Part shown: in pieces, positions 17,054-25,699 of the stretch
Layout: the number at the start of each line of letters is the position of its first letter
Position numbering within the stretch: the first letter of the stretch is position 1
Assembly (NCBI GenBank): GCA_014859305.1
Contig: JACUUM010000013.1
Location: 1 to 44,593, forward strand
Reading direction: 5' to 3'
Source: Coriobacteriia bacterium
GTDB taxonomy: Bacteria; Actinomycetota; Coriobacteriia; Anaerosomatales; Kmv31
Length of the DNA stretch: 44,593 nt
Made by a program: the position numbers and the translations under genes
Notes under the pieces: generated by a model
What the model was told of the DNA's origin: nothing
What the model saw: the letters and a program-made list of their open reading frames with translations, nothing else
Database searches by the model: none

Positions 17054-18355
17054 TTGGCACAGCTCACGGTCGTGGGAACGGGTTACGTCGGCCTCGTGAC
17101 CGGTACCTGCCTGGCTCACTCGGGCCACGAGGTCACCTGCGTCGACATCGACCCCGCCAAGGTCGAGGCGCTCTCCGCGGGGAGGGCCACCATCCACGAG
17201 CCTGGCATCGAGGACCTGCTCGCCGAGGGCGTCGAGAGCGGCCGCCTCCGCTTCGCCACTCCCGCCGCCGGATGGGGCGAGCTGATCGGCGACGTGACCT
17301 TCATCGCGGTGGGGACCCCGATGTCGGGCAACGGCGCCGCGGACCTCTCCCAGGTGCGCTCGTGCGTCGAGGAGATCGTCGGCGCCGCGGACCGCCCGTT
17401 CACACTGGTCATGAAGTCCACCGTCCCGCCCGGCACCGGCGCGGCGCTCATGGAGCGGTACCTGTCGCGGGCACGGGTCCGGGTGGGCTACGTGTCGAAC
17501 CCGGAGTTCCTGCGCGAGGGACGCGCCGTCGAGGACTGGCACCGCACCGACCGGGTCGTGCTCGGCGGCCGGGACCCCGAGGACCTCGCCGTCGTCTCGG
17601 CCCTATACCAGGACGTGGACGCCCCCGTGCTCGCCACGGACGTGGCGAGCGCCGAGACGATCAAGTACGCGAGCAACGCGTTCCTGTCGACGAAGATCTC
17701 GTTCATCAACGAGATCGCGAACGTGTGCGACTGCGTGGGCGCAGACATCGACTCGGTCGCCCGGGGTATCGGCCTGGACAAGCGCATCGGACCTCACTTC
17801 CTGCACGCGGGCATCGGCTACGGCGGCAGCTGCTTCCCCAAGGACACCCGAGCGCTGGACTTCATCTCCACTCTCAACGGCTATCAGTTCGACTTGCTCA
17901 AAGCGGTCATCGACGTGAACAACCGCCAGCGGCTGCTGCCGGTCATCCACCTCTCCCGAGCCCTTCGCGACCTGCACCACTGCCGTGTCGCCGTGCTCGG
18001 TCTGTCCTTCAAGCCGATGACCGACGACATCCGCGAGTCCCCGGCGCTGGACATCATCCCGCTGCTGGTCGAGGAGGGCGCCGAGGTCACCGCGTACGAC
18101 CCGGTCGCCGCCGAGGCGGACCTCGGCGGGGCCAGGCGCTGCGCGACCGTCTGGGAAGCGCTCGAGGGAGCGTCCGCCGCGGTCCTGGTCACCGAGTGGG
18201 ACGAGTTCGTCGGCTTGGACTGGCCGCGGGTGCGCTCGGTCATGCGCGATCCTGCGATCGTGTTCGACGGCCGCGACGCGCTTCGAGCCGAGGACGTCAC
18301 GGCGGCGGGCCTCACGTACATGGCGGTCGGGCGCGAGGGCGCTCACCGCACCTGA
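17054..18355 (+). CDS. ugd: UDP-glucose 6-dehydrogenase
   Basis: A 433-residue NAD-dependent dehydrogenase that oxidises UDP-glucose twice to UDP-glucuronate. N-terminal Rossmann motif GTGYVGLVTG (residues 8-17), the VGTPMSGNG loop, STVPPGT, SNPEFLREG at about 148-156, a central ETIKYASNAFLSTKISFINE helix and the catalytic Cys260 in GYGGSCFPKD mark the family; the C-terminal Rossmann half has VLGLSFKPMTDDIRESPA. GDP-mannose dehydrogenase is a less likely alternative. The TTG at 17054 is strongly supported by GAGGAGGAG. It is in a plus-strand run with Wzx and a glycosyltransferase, so it probably feeds glucuronate into the polymer. Confidence 0.92.
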   Translation: MAQLTVVGTGYVGLVTGTCLAHSGHEVTCVDIDPAKVEALSAGRATIHEPGIEDLLAEGVESGRLRFATPAAGWGELIGDVTFIAVGTPMSGNGAADLSQVRSCVEEIVGAADRPFTLVMKSTVPPGTGAALMERYLSRARVRVGYVSNPEFLREGRAVEDWHRTDRVVLGGRDPEDLAVVSALYQDVDAPVLATDVASAETIKYASNAFLSTKISFINEIANVCDCVGADIDSVARGIGLDKRIGPHFLHAGIGYGGSCFPKDTRALDFISTLNGYQFDLLKAVIDVNNRQRLLPVIHLSRALRDLHHCRVAVLGLSFKPMTDDIRESPALDIIPLLVEEGAEVTAYDPVAAEADLGGARRCATVWEALEGASAAVLVTEWDEFVGLDWPRVRSVMRDPAIVFDGRDALRAEDVTAAGLTYMAVGREGAHRT

Positions 18356-18374
18356 CCCGGGACCGGCGCGAACC

Positions 18375-19625
18375 GTGCGGGTCCTCTACATCCACCAGTT
18401 CTTCGCCGACCGCGAGTCCTCCCTCGGGCTGATCCGCTCCTACGAGTTCTCACGCCGTCTCATCGAGGCGGGGCACGAGGTCGTCATGGTCTCCAGCTCC
18501 TCGCGCCTCCCGGCGAGCTTCTCGGAGCGGCTGTTCGCGCGCGGCGACGTCGACGGGATCGACGTGCGCTCGGTGCGCGTCGACTACTCCAACTACATGG
18601 GGTACGGGAGGCGCATCCTGTCGTTCCTGAAGTTCATGTTCGGAGCCACCTGGCTCGCGGCCAGCGCCCCGCGCCCCGACGTCGTCATCGCCACCTCCAC
18701 GCCCCTTACCGTCGGCTTCCCGGGTTGGGCGGCCGCCGCGCTGCGCCGCGCGCCCTTCGTGTTCGAGGTCCGCGACCTGTGGCCGGAGGCAGCCTTCCAG
18801 ATGGGCGCCCTGCGCCGCCGCGGGCTCCTCGGCCGGCTCGCGAAGGCGCTGGAGCGCTTCCTGTACCGGCGTTCGGCCGCGGTGATCGCGCTCTCGCCGG
18901 GAATGGCCGCCGGAGTGGTGGAGGAGGGCGTCCCCTCCGGACGCGTGCACATGATCCCGAACTGCTGCGACCTCGACCTCTTCTCGCCCGGTGGGAAGGA
19001 CCCGGAGCTGGTCGCGCGGTTCGGCCTCGAGGGCCGGTTCGTCGCGGGCTACGCCGGAGCCGTCGGCCCCAGCAACGCGCTGGAAGCGCAGGTGCCCGAG
19101 GCCGCCCGCGTCCTGCGGGACCGGGGACGTGACGACGTCGTCTTCCTCATCGTCGGCGAGGGCAGGAGCCTCTCGGCCCTTCGCGCCGAGGTGCAGCGCC
19201 TCGGTGTGGGCGACGGTGTCGTGCTCGCCGGACCGATGCCCAAGCGCGACATCCCGCGCGTCACCCGCACCGCCGACGCCCTCATGACGCTCTTCGCCGA
19301 CGTGCCCATCCTGGCCACCAACTCGCCGAACAAGTTCTTCGACGCGCTCGCCTCGGGCAGACCGGTCATCGTGAACTCGGGAGGGTGGACCAGGGACATC
19401 GTGACCGAGGAGGAAGCCGGGCTGTACGTGCCCCCGGGCGACGGGACGGCTCTGGCCGACGCGGTCGAGCGGCTGGCGGACGACGCCGAGCTCACCGAGC
19501 GCCTCGGCCGCAACGCGCGGCGGGTCGCCGAGCAGCGCTACGGCCGCGATCTGCAGGCGGCGCTCTTCATCGGAGTGCTGGAGGAGGCAGCCGGCTCGAG
19601 GGGCGGCGGAGACCGGCGCGCCTGA
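18375..19625 (+). CDS. WbuB-like glycosyltransferase (GT4)
   Basis: A 416-residue GT4 enzyme of the WbuB/WcaI subgroup: MRVLYIHQFFADRESSLGLI with the following RSYEFSRRL, VVIATSTPLTVGFPGW, FEVRDLWPEAAFQMGAL, ALSPGMAAGV, MIPNCCDLDLF and TNSPNKFFDALASGRPVIVN. Members transfer amino sugars such as N-acetylfucosamine to polyprenyl-linked GlcNAc in some O-antigens; the sugar here is not known. A GTG 19 bases after the ugd stop is the start, with a GGGACCGG-like ribosome site. It ends 6 bases from the convergent LCP gene. Confidence 0.88.
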   Translation: MRVLYIHQFFADRESSLGLIRSYEFSRRLIEAGHEVVMVSSSSRLPASFSERLFARGDVDGIDVRSVRVDYSNYMGYGRRILSFLKFMFGATWLAASAPRPDVVIATSTPLTVGFPGWAAAALRRAPFVFEVRDLWPEAAFQMGALRRRGLLGRLAKALERFLYRRSAAVIALSPGMAAGVVEEGVPSGRVHMIPNCCDLDLFSPGGKDPELVARFGLEGRFVAGYAGAVGPSNALEAQVPEAARVLRDRGRDDVVFLIVGEGRSLSALRAEVQRLGVGDGVVLAGPMPKRDIPRVTRTADALMTLFADVPILATNSPNKFFDALASGRPVIVNSGGWTRDIVTEEEAGLYVPPGDGTALADAVERLADDAELTERLGRNARRVAEQRYGRDLQAALFIGVLEEAAGSRGGGDRRA

Positions 19626-19631
19626 GGCGGG

Positions 19632-21086
19632 CTACTGCACGCGGCGGAAGGGGGTCGCGGTGCCGGCGGCGCCCGAAACGTCGCCCGCGCCCGCCCGCCA
19701 GTCCTTCCCGACGACCACGAGCACGTCGGTGGAGAAGCTGTACATGCCTCGGCTCTCGACGACCCTTGCCACTCCCAGAGCTCTCGCCACGCTGCGCGCC
19801 TTGTCTTCCCGGTCCTTGAAGATCACCAGCGTGGTCTCGTACACGAACCGGTTCGCGTTGCCGACGTCGCCGACGGTGTATCCCTTGCCGCGCAGGCGGT
19901 CGGCGGCATCGGCCGCACAGCCCGAGATGCCCGCGCCGTTGCGCACCGTGACCGTCACCGACGCGGGGTCGACCTGCTCGGCCGGCGTCTCGTCCGCCCC
20001 CTCTATGTCCGCTCCGCTCCGCAGCGCCTCGGAGAGCTGCTCCTTGACGTACTCGTCGGGGATGACGTAGGAGACGCCGCCGATCGTCTGCGAGGGCCCG
20101 ACGAGCGTCGCCGCCTGCACGTTCTTCTCACCCAGCCCGCGTAGCGCCTGCACGAGCGCGAGGATCTCGGTGACGCTCATGTCGCTCGTGGTGTGCCTGG
20201 CCATCTCCTTGACCACGCCCGGCAGCTTGAAGACGTTGCCGAGCTTGAGCGACTGCTTCGCCAGCGCCTTGAAGAACGTCTGCTGATGCCTCATCCGCGT
20301 GAAGTCGCCGTCGGGGAACTTGCGGCTGCGCACGTACGTGAGGGCGTGCTCGCCGTCGAGCAGCTGGTCGCCGGCCGGGATGTGGTACGCCTGCCGCGAG
20401 CCGTGGCTGGCCGCCTTCTTGTCGTTGATCTCGACGTCCACGTCCACCCGGACGCCGCCCATGGCGTCGACCACGCCCTGGAAGCCCCTGAAGTCCACCA
20501 TCATGTAGTGGTTGATGGGCACGCCGAGGTAGTCCTCGAGGGTGTCGACCATCAGGGCCGGACCCCCGTGGAACGTCGCCGCGTTGATCTTCTCCATCCC
20601 GTAGCCCGGTATCTCCACGCGGCTGTCGCGTGGGATGGAGACCATCCGCACTTCCTTGCTCTTCGCGTCGATGCGGGCGACGATGATCGTGTCGGCACGG
20701 GCCCTCGTCTCGCCCGGGCGCCGGTCGTCCCCCAGCAACAGCACCGTGAAGGGCTCCGCCTTCTGGCGCGTCAGCGCCTCCACGGTCTTGTCGTGCTCGG
20801 GCGAGTCGATGAGATCGTTCTGCACGCCGGTTATGAACGCGAGCGCCCAGGCTCCCGCGGCGGCGGCGAGCCCGAGCATGAGAGCGGCGACCGTGAGCAG
20901 CACGCGCTTGACCAGGTGCGCGCGCCGCTGCGCGTGGATCCGCATACGGGGGGCGGCCTCCACGGCGACACGACGGCCGCGGTGGTACTCCGTCCAGGCC
21001 TTCTCGCCCGGGACGGCGGACTGCCGCCCGTGCGCCGCCCGCGGGCGGCGCCTCGTGTGCGATCCTTGTCGGCGATCTCGTCTCAT
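19632..21086 (-). CDS. LCP family (LytR-CpsA-Psr) polymer-peptidoglycan ligase with LytR_C domain
   Basis: A 484-residue membrane-anchored protein. A long basic cytoplasmic N-terminus (about 60 residues) precedes one membrane helix near 61-86. The LCP domain has LLLGDDRRPGETRARADTII (the first catalytic Asp/Arg block), VSIPRDSRVEIPG, KINAATFHGG, GVPINHYMMVDF and LLDGEHALTYVRSRKF followed by DFTRMRHQQ. A LytR_C domain follows (VTVRNGAGISGCA, near 385-470). LCP enzymes move undecaprenyl-pyrophosphate-linked polymers to peptidoglycan. The ATG at 21086 follows GAGGAG. It sits between the polymer genes and the wbp set, which makes this polymer its likely substrate. Confidence 0.93.
   Translation of the reverse strand: MRRDRRQGSHTRRRPRAAHGRQSAVPGEKAWTEYHRGRRVAVEAAPRMRIHAQRRAHLVKRVLLTVAALMLGLAAAAGAWALAFITGVQNDLIDSPEHDKTVEALTRQKAEPFTVLLLGDDRRPGETRARADTIIVARIDAKSKEVRMVSIPRDSRVEIPGYGMEKINAATFHGGPALMVDTLEDYLGVPINHYMMVDFRGFQGVVDAMGGVRVDVDVEINDKKAASHGSRQAYHIPAGDQLLDGEHALTYVRSRKFPDGDFTRMRHQQTFFKALAKQSLKLGNVFKLPGVVKEMARHTTSDMSVTEILALVQALRGLGEKNVQAATLVGPSQTIGGVSYVIPDEYVKEQLSEALRSGADIEGADETPAEQVDPASVTVTVRNGAGISGCAADAADRLRGKGYTVGDVGNANRFVYETTLVIFKDREDKARSVARALGVARVVESRGMYSFSTDVLVVVGKDWRAGAGDVSGAAGTATPFRRVQ
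21032..21051. repeat. Perfect 20-base palindrome in the LCP gene start
   Basis: GCGCCGCCCG is followed directly by its exact reverse complement. It lies 35 bases after the ATG, within codons for an Arg/Ala-rich stretch, and could fold in the mRNA or bind a dimeric protein. Confidence 0.8.
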
Positions 21087-21212
21087 CGCACTCCTCGTAC
21101 CGGACCGTGAAGACGCCGGTCTCCTGGCGTTTACCCCGAACCGCCGACGAGGCGGCGTCCTCCCTCTTCCCCCGCTCGGGCCGGCGGATCGGCCGGGACG
21201 TCCGACCGGAGG

Positions 21213-21221
21213 ATCCTACCA
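21213..21221 (-). promoter_or_regulatory. Candidate extended -10 of the LCP gene
   Basis: On the minus strand TGGTAGGAT reads as an extended -10 in the 200-base gap between wbpE and the LCP gene, about 120 bases before the ATG. The -35 position (TGGCCC) is weak. Confidence 0.3.
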
Positions 21222-21286
21222 GCCCCTCGCGGCCGGGCCATCACCGGAGCGCCTCGCGCGCAGGTCGGCGGACAGCCCGGCCTGCT

Positions 21287-22387
21287 TCATACGAGCGCGT
21301 CCCGGAGGACACGCGCGACCTCTTCCTGCTGCTTCGGCGTGATCCCCGGGAAACAGGGGACCGCGAAACACCCGTCGTCGGCGGACTCGGCCACCGGCAG
21401 GCTCCCGGACTCGTACCCGAGGGCCGCGTAGACCTCCTGCAGGTGCAGCGAGAGCGGATAGTAGATCGCCGTGCCGATGTCCGCGGCCTTCAGCGCGGCC
21501 ATGGCCCGCTCGCGTTCCGGCGTGCTCACCATGTAGAGGTGGTACACGGGCGTGCCGCGGTCACTGGAGACGGGAAGCCGCAGCGGGAGCCCGGAGAGCA
21601 TCTCGTCATAGACCGCGGCGGCCGCTCGCCGCGCCTCGTTCCAGGAGTCGAGGTGCGGGAGCTTCACGAGCAGGATGGCTGCCTGCAGCGCATCGAGCCG
21701 GCTGTTCAAGCCCAGTTCGTCGTGGAAGTACTTCTTGGACGTCCCGTGGTTGGCGATCCTGCGCGCCCTGGCGGCGAGCGCGTCGTCATCGGTCGTGATG
21801 ATGCCCCCGTCGCCGGCGGCGCCGAGGTTCTTGCTCGGGAAGAAGCTGAACGCCGCGGCGTCGGAGAGCGCGCCGGCCTTGCGGCCCTTGTACGTCGCGC
21901 CGATCGCCTGACACGCGTCCTCGATCACCTTGAGGCCCCGCGCCCCGGCGATCTCGAGCAAGGGGTCCATGTCCACGCACTGACCGAAGATGTGGACGGG
22001 CATGACCGCCCTCGTACGCTGCGTCACGGCGGCTTCGACCTTCGACACGTCCAGGTTGTACGTGTCGGGCTCGATGTCCACGAAGACAGGCGTCGCGCCG
22101 ACGCGGCTGATCGCCTCGGCGGTGGCGAAGAACGTGAACGGCGACGTCACCACCTCGTCGCCCGGGCCGATGCCCATGGCCTCGAGGATCAGGAACAGGG
22201 CGTCCGTCCCGCTCGCGCACGCCACGGCGTGCTTGGTGCCGACGTAGCCGGCGACCGCGTCCTCCAGCGCCCGCACCCTCGGCCCGCCGATGAACGCCGC
22301 GCTCTCCATGACCTCGGCGATCGCGGCGTCGATCTCGGGCTTCAACTCCCGGTACTGTGCCTTCAGGTCGAGAAGGGGGATCCCCAT
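21287..22387 (-). CDS. wbpE: DegT/DnrJ/EryC1 sugar aminotransferase, WbpE-like
   Basis: A 366-residue PLP enzyme of the DegT/DnrJ/EryC1/StrS family. The start IPLLDLKAQYRELKPEIDAA, CASGTDALFL, SPFTFFATAEAI, HIFGQCVDMDPL, VIEDACQAIGA and SFFPSKNLGAAGDGG (PLP lysine Lys186) match WbpE of Pseudomonas, which aminates UDP-2-acetamido-2-deoxy-3-oxo-glucuronate at C3 using glutamate. That assignment is supported by the wbpA, wbpB and wbpD neighbours; from sequence alone another 3- or 4-aminotransferase would be possible. The ATG at 22387 follows AAAGGTGA. It is separated by 142 bases from the acetyltransferase gene, in which I see no further gene. Confidence 0.88.
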   Translation of the reverse strand: MGIPLLDLKAQYRELKPEIDAAIAEVMESAAFIGGPRVRALEDAVAGYVGTKHAVACASGTDALFLILEAMGIGPGDEVVTSPFTFFATAEAISRVGATPVFVDIEPDTYNLDVSKVEAAVTQRTRAVMPVHIFGQCVDMDPLLEIAGARGLKVIEDACQAIGATYKGRKAGALSDAAAFSFFPSKNLGAAGDGGIITTDDDALAARARRIANHGTSKKYFHDELGLNSRLDALQAAILLVKLPHLDSWNEARRAAAAVYDEMLSGLPLRLPVSSDRGTPVYHLYMVSTPERERAMAALKAADIGTAIYYPLSLHLQEVYAALGYESGSLPVAESADDGCFAVPCFPGITPKQQEEVARVLRDALV

Positions 22388-22529
22388 CGCTCACCTTTCC
22401 GTTGCTCGCTCACTGGAGCGGTGCGTGCGACCAGCGGGTCGCGGGGCGCGCGCAGCATGGTCTCACGTACCGAGCGCGGCCGGTCCCGCCGTCACGGACC
22501 CGTCACGGGGCCCACGGCTTCTCCACGCG

Positions 22530-23261
22530 TCACCGGTCCTCCAGCAACTCCTCCTCGGGCACGTCGCGCACCTTCCTCGCCGGCGCCCCCATGACGAGCG
22601 CGCGCGAGGGCACGTCCCGTGTGACGACCGCCCCCGTGGCCACGAACGCCTCCTCGCCGATCTCCACGCCCGGCAGGATGTGCGCGCCGCCGCCGATGCG
22701 CGCCCCGCGACGGATGGTGGGCCCGCGCACATGCTTGAAGCGCTCCTCGGTGCGGCCCATGTAGTTGTCGTTGGTCGTCACGACCATCGGAGCGATGAAG
22801 ACGTCGTCCTCGATCCTCATGTACGCGGTGACATACGCGCCGGTCTGGATCCTGGTGCGCGAGCCGATGGTGGTGTCGTTCTCGACGGTCACGTTGCGGC
22901 CGAGCACGACGTCGTCCCCTACACGGCACCGTTCTCGCACGCCCGCGCCGTCGCCCAGGACGCAGCGCTCGCCGATCTCCGTGCCGGCCATGAGCACCGT
23001 GTGGCTGCCCACCGACGTGCCGGCTCCGACGACCAGCGGCCCCAGGTCGCCGGCGGCCGCCGCCGTGGAGCGCGCGGAGAGCTTCGGCCGTCGGCCGAGC
23101 ACGGCGAAGTCCGCCACGGTCACCCCGTCGCCCAGCACGGTCCCGGCGTGGATCGTCACGTGGTGGCCCAGGACGACACCCTCCCCGATCCGTGCGCCGC
23201 GCTCGACCATCACGCCGATCCCGTGCGAGAAGCCCCCGCCGGACCCGGTCTCCTCGGCCAC
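22530..23261 (-). CDS. wbpD: Left-handed beta-helix acetyltransferase, WbpD-like
   Basis: A 243-residue hexapeptide-repeat enzyme. Repeats such as IGEGVVLGHHVTIHAGTVLG, VGDDVVLGRNVTVEND and IGGGAHILPGVEIGEEAFVA build the left-handed beta-helix; a VVTTNDNYMGR loop and the C-terminal APARKVRDVPEEE are typical of sugar N-acetyltransferases. With the neighbouring genes it fits WbpD, which acetylates the 3-amino group of UDP-2-acetamido-3-amino-glucuronate. It is somewhat longer than the roughly 190 residues usual for WbpD because of extra N-terminal repeats. The GTG at 23261 starts one base after the wbpB stop and uses a GGAGG within the end of that gene. Confidence 0.82.
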   Translation of the reverse strand: MAEETGSGGGFSHGIGVMVERGARIGEGVVLGHHVTIHAGTVLGDGVTVADFAVLGRRPKLSARSTAAAAGDLGPLVVGAGTSVGSHTVLMAGTEIGERCVLGDGAGVRERCRVGDDVVLGRNVTVENDTTIGSRTRIQTGAYVTAYMRIEDDVFIAPMVVTTNDNYMGRTEERFKHVRGPTIRRGARIGGGAHILPGVEIGEEAFVATGAVVTRDVPSRALVMGAPARKVRDVPEEELLEDR

Positions 23262-23262
23262 C

Positions 23263-24324
23263 TCAGACCTCCACGGTCGTGCTCATGGGTGCGCCGCCCG
23301 CGGCCATCGACTCGTCGACCGCCTCGAGCACGCGTACCACGCGCAGGCCGTCCCGCCCGTCGGAACGCGGAGTCTCGCCGTCGGTCACGCGGTCGAGGAA
23401 GTGCTGGACCTCCTTGGCCAACGGCTCGCTCATCTCGATGAAGGGCACGCGGATCTCGCCGAACCGCAGCTGGAGGTCCGCGCCGTAGGGCAGCGCCTCC
23501 GGCGGCTCGACGCCCTTGTCGTAGATCCAGACCTTCTCGGTGGCCTCCATGTCGTCGAAGACCAGCATCTTCTTGGATCCGACGATGGTGAACTTGCGGA
23601 CCTTGTGCGGATCCAGCCAGCTCACGTGGATGTTGGCCATCTTGCCGGACGGGAAGTGCAGGTTCGCGAAGACGGTGTCCTGCACGCCGGGGGTGACGTA
23701 CGCCGCGCCGTTGGCCGACACGTAGTCGGGGCTCTCGCCCAGGAGGTACAGCACGATCGAGACGTCGTGCGGCGCCAGGGACCAGAACGCGTTCTCCTCG
23801 GTACGGACCTTCCCGAGGTTGAGGCGCTGCCCGTAGACGTAGAGCACCTCCCCCAGATCGCCCGCGGCGATGCGGTCGCGGATCCACTCGATCGCGGAGT
23901 GGTACTCCATGAGGTGGCCGACCATCAGCGTCAGGCGGCGGTCGTCGGCGAGCCTGACGAGCTCCTCGGCGTCCCGGCTCGTCAGCGTCAGCGGCTTCTC
24001 GACGAAGACGTGCTTGCCCGCCTCGAGCGCGCGCTTCGCGAGGCCGAAGTGCGACGGTGCCGAGGAGGCCACCACGACCGCGTCGACGTCGAACCGCGAG
24101 AGCATCTCGCCGAGGTCGCAGGAGGTGTCGAGGTGGGGGTACGCGGCCTTCAGGCGCTCGAGGTTGCCGTCGTTCACGTCGCACGCGCACACGAGGTCGG
24201 CGTCCGGCAGACGGTCGAGGTTGCGCACCAGGTTGGGTCCCCAGTAGCCGTACCCCACGACGCCGACGCGCACCGGCTTGGACGGCCGGGCGGCGCCCGT
24301 CCCGGCGCTGCCGGCGGGCGTCAT
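23263..24324 (-). CDS. wbpB: Gfo/Idh/MocA sugar 3-dehydrogenase, WbpB-like
   Basis: A 353-residue NAD(P)-dependent oxidoreductase. The Rossmann motif VGVVGYGYWGPNLVRNL lies near residue 20, followed by AVVVASSAPSHFGLAKRALE, GKHVFVEKPLTL (the EKP catalytic-domain signature) and LMVGHLMEYHSAI. In the WbpABDE pathway this enzyme oxidises C3 of UDP-GlcNAc-uronate. The ATG at 24324 overlaps the wbpA stop as ATGA, and the stop is followed after one base by wbpD, so the three are tightly coupled. In the Pseudomonas pathway the WbpB and WbpE reactions are linked through 2-oxoglutarate recycling. Confidence 0.87.
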   Translation of the reverse strand: MTPAGSAGTGAARPSKPVRVGVVGYGYWGPNLVRNLDRLPDADLVCACDVNDGNLERLKAAYPHLDTSCDLGEMLSRFDVDAVVVASSAPSHFGLAKRALEAGKHVFVEKPLTLTSRDAEELVRLADDRRLTLMVGHLMEYHSAIEWIRDRIAAGDLGEVLYVYGQRLNLGKVRTEENAFWSLAPHDVSIVLYLLGESPDYVSANGAAYVTPGVQDTVFANLHFPSGKMANIHVSWLDPHKVRKFTIVGSKKMLVFDDMEATEKVWIYDKGVEPPEALPYGADLQLRFGEIRVPFIEMSEPLAKEVQHFLDRVTDGETPRSDGRDGLRVVRVLEAVDESMAAGGAPMSTTVEV

Positions 24325-25616
24325 AGCCGCACCACCTTGGGGTCCGCGTGCGAGGGCATCGTGTTGCGCGTGTCCAGGACGAGGGGTGCGTGCCGCGCGA
24401 CGAGGTCGTAGTCGACGCCGCGATGGTTGGTGATGACGAGCACGGCGTCGGCCGCGGCGAGCTCCTCCGCGGTCAGGTCGACGCCCGGCACGCCCACGCC
24501 CTCCACGACGAACTCCGGCACGTGGGGGTCGTGGTAGACGACATCGGCCTCCTTGGCGAGCAGCAGCTGCGCGACCTTGATGGCGGGGGACTCGCGCATG
24601 TCGTCGATGTCGGCCTTGTACGCCACGCCCAGCACGAGCACCCGGGAGCCCGCGAGCGGCTTGCGGTGGGTGTTGAGCGCCTCCATCAGCCGCCGCACGA
24701 CGTAGTACGGCATGTCCTCGTTGATCTTGCCCGCCAGCTCGATGAACTCGGTGTGGAAGTCGAACTCGCGCGCCTTCCAGGACAGGTAGAACGGGTCTAT
24801 CGGGATGCAGTGGCCGCCGAGACCGGGGCCCGGGTAGAACGGCATGAACCCGAACGGCTTGGTCTTGGCCGCGTCTATGACCTCCCAGATGTCGATGCCC
24901 ATTCGCTCGGAGAGGCGCAGCAGCTCGTTCACCAGCGCGATGTTCACGCAGCGGAAGATGTTCTCGAGCAGCTTGGTCATCTCGGCGGCCCGGGTCGACG
25001 AGACCGGGACCACGGTGTCGATGAAGCGCTCGTAGAACACGGCCGCGAGCCTGGTGCACTCCGCGGTGACGCCCCCGACGATCTTGGGGGTGTTCCTGGT
25101 CTTGTAGACCGGGTTCCCCGGGTCCACGCGCTCCGGCGAGAACGCCAGGTGGATGTCGCTCCCGACCTCCAGGCCTCCCGACTCGAGGATCGGCTGCACG
25201 ACCTCCTCGGTGGTCCCCGGGTACGTCGTGGACTCGAGCGTCACGAGCACGCCCGGGCGCAGGTACCCGACGATCGAGCGGGCGGCCGCCTCCATGAACG
25301 AGGTGTCCGGCTCCTTCATCTCGTCGAGCGGTGTGGGCACGCAGATCGCGACGCAGTCGCACTCGGCCACCCTGGAGAAGTCGGTCGTCGCCTCCACGAG
25401 GCCCGCCGCCACGCTCTCGGCGAGGTCCTCGGCGGGCACGTCGGCGATGTGGGAGCGTCCCGCCGCCACCTCGGCCGCCCTCTCGGCGTTCACGTCGATG
25501 CCTATGACCTCGTGGCCCGAGCGCGCCATCTCCACCACGAGCGGCAGGCCCACGTACCCGAGGCCGACGACGGCGAAGACGGCGGAGCCGTCACGGATGC
25601 GCTGTTCGAGCGACAC
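24321..25616 (-). CDS. wbpA: UDP-N-acetylglucosamine 6-dehydrogenase, WbpA-like
   Basis: A 431-residue nucleotide-sugar dehydrogenase of the UDP-GlcNAc/ManNAc branch. It has VVGLGYVGLPLVVEMA (Rossmann), CVPTPLDEMKEPDTSF, ESTTYPGTTEEV, AFSPERVDPGN, NIFRCVNIALVNEL and GPGLGGHCIPIDPFYLSWKA with the catalytic Cys270, which separates this branch from Ugd (GYGGSCFPKD). The C-terminal half carries VLVLGVAYKADIDDMRESPA. It would oxidise C6 of UDP-GlcNAc to the uronate, the first step towards UDP-GlcNAc(3NAc)A. The GTG at 25616 follows AAAGGA. It heads the wbpABDE operon, 83 bases after fabZ. Confidence 0.9.
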   Translation of the reverse strand: MSLEQRIRDGSAVFAVVGLGYVGLPLVVEMARSGHEVIGIDVNAERAAEVAAGRSHIADVPAEDLAESVAAGLVEATTDFSRVAECDCVAICVPTPLDEMKEPDTSFMEAAARSIVGYLRPGVLVTLESTTYPGTTEEVVQPILESGGLEVGSDIHLAFSPERVDPGNPVYKTRNTPKIVGGVTAECTRLAAVFYERFIDTVVPVSSTRAAEMTKLLENIFRCVNIALVNELLRLSERMGIDIWEVIDAAKTKPFGFMPFYPGPGLGGHCIPIDPFYLSWKAREFDFHTEFIELAGKINEDMPYYVVRRLMEALNTHRKPLAGSRVLVLGVAYKADIDDMRESPAIKVAQLLLAKEADVVYHDPHVPEFVVEGVGVPGVDLTAEELAAADAVLVITNHRGVDYDLVARHAPLVLDTRNTMPSHADPKVVRL

Positions 25617-25699
25617 TGGCCGGCGGTCCTTTCACCTGGTAGGCGGCATAGAAACGACGCGGGCCGCGCGGTGGGCGTGCTCGCGGCGGCGCGACTGGG

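Noticed and set aside
21113-21130. Hairpin ACGCC..GGCGT followed by TTTA in the gap before the LCP gene
   Set aside because: The stem is short with a mismatch on the transcribed strand, and no gene that needs termination ends there in that direction.
22388-22529. Gap between wbpE and wbpD as a possible extra gene
   Set aside because: Open frames here are short continuations of shadow frames with no ribosome site and no motif.
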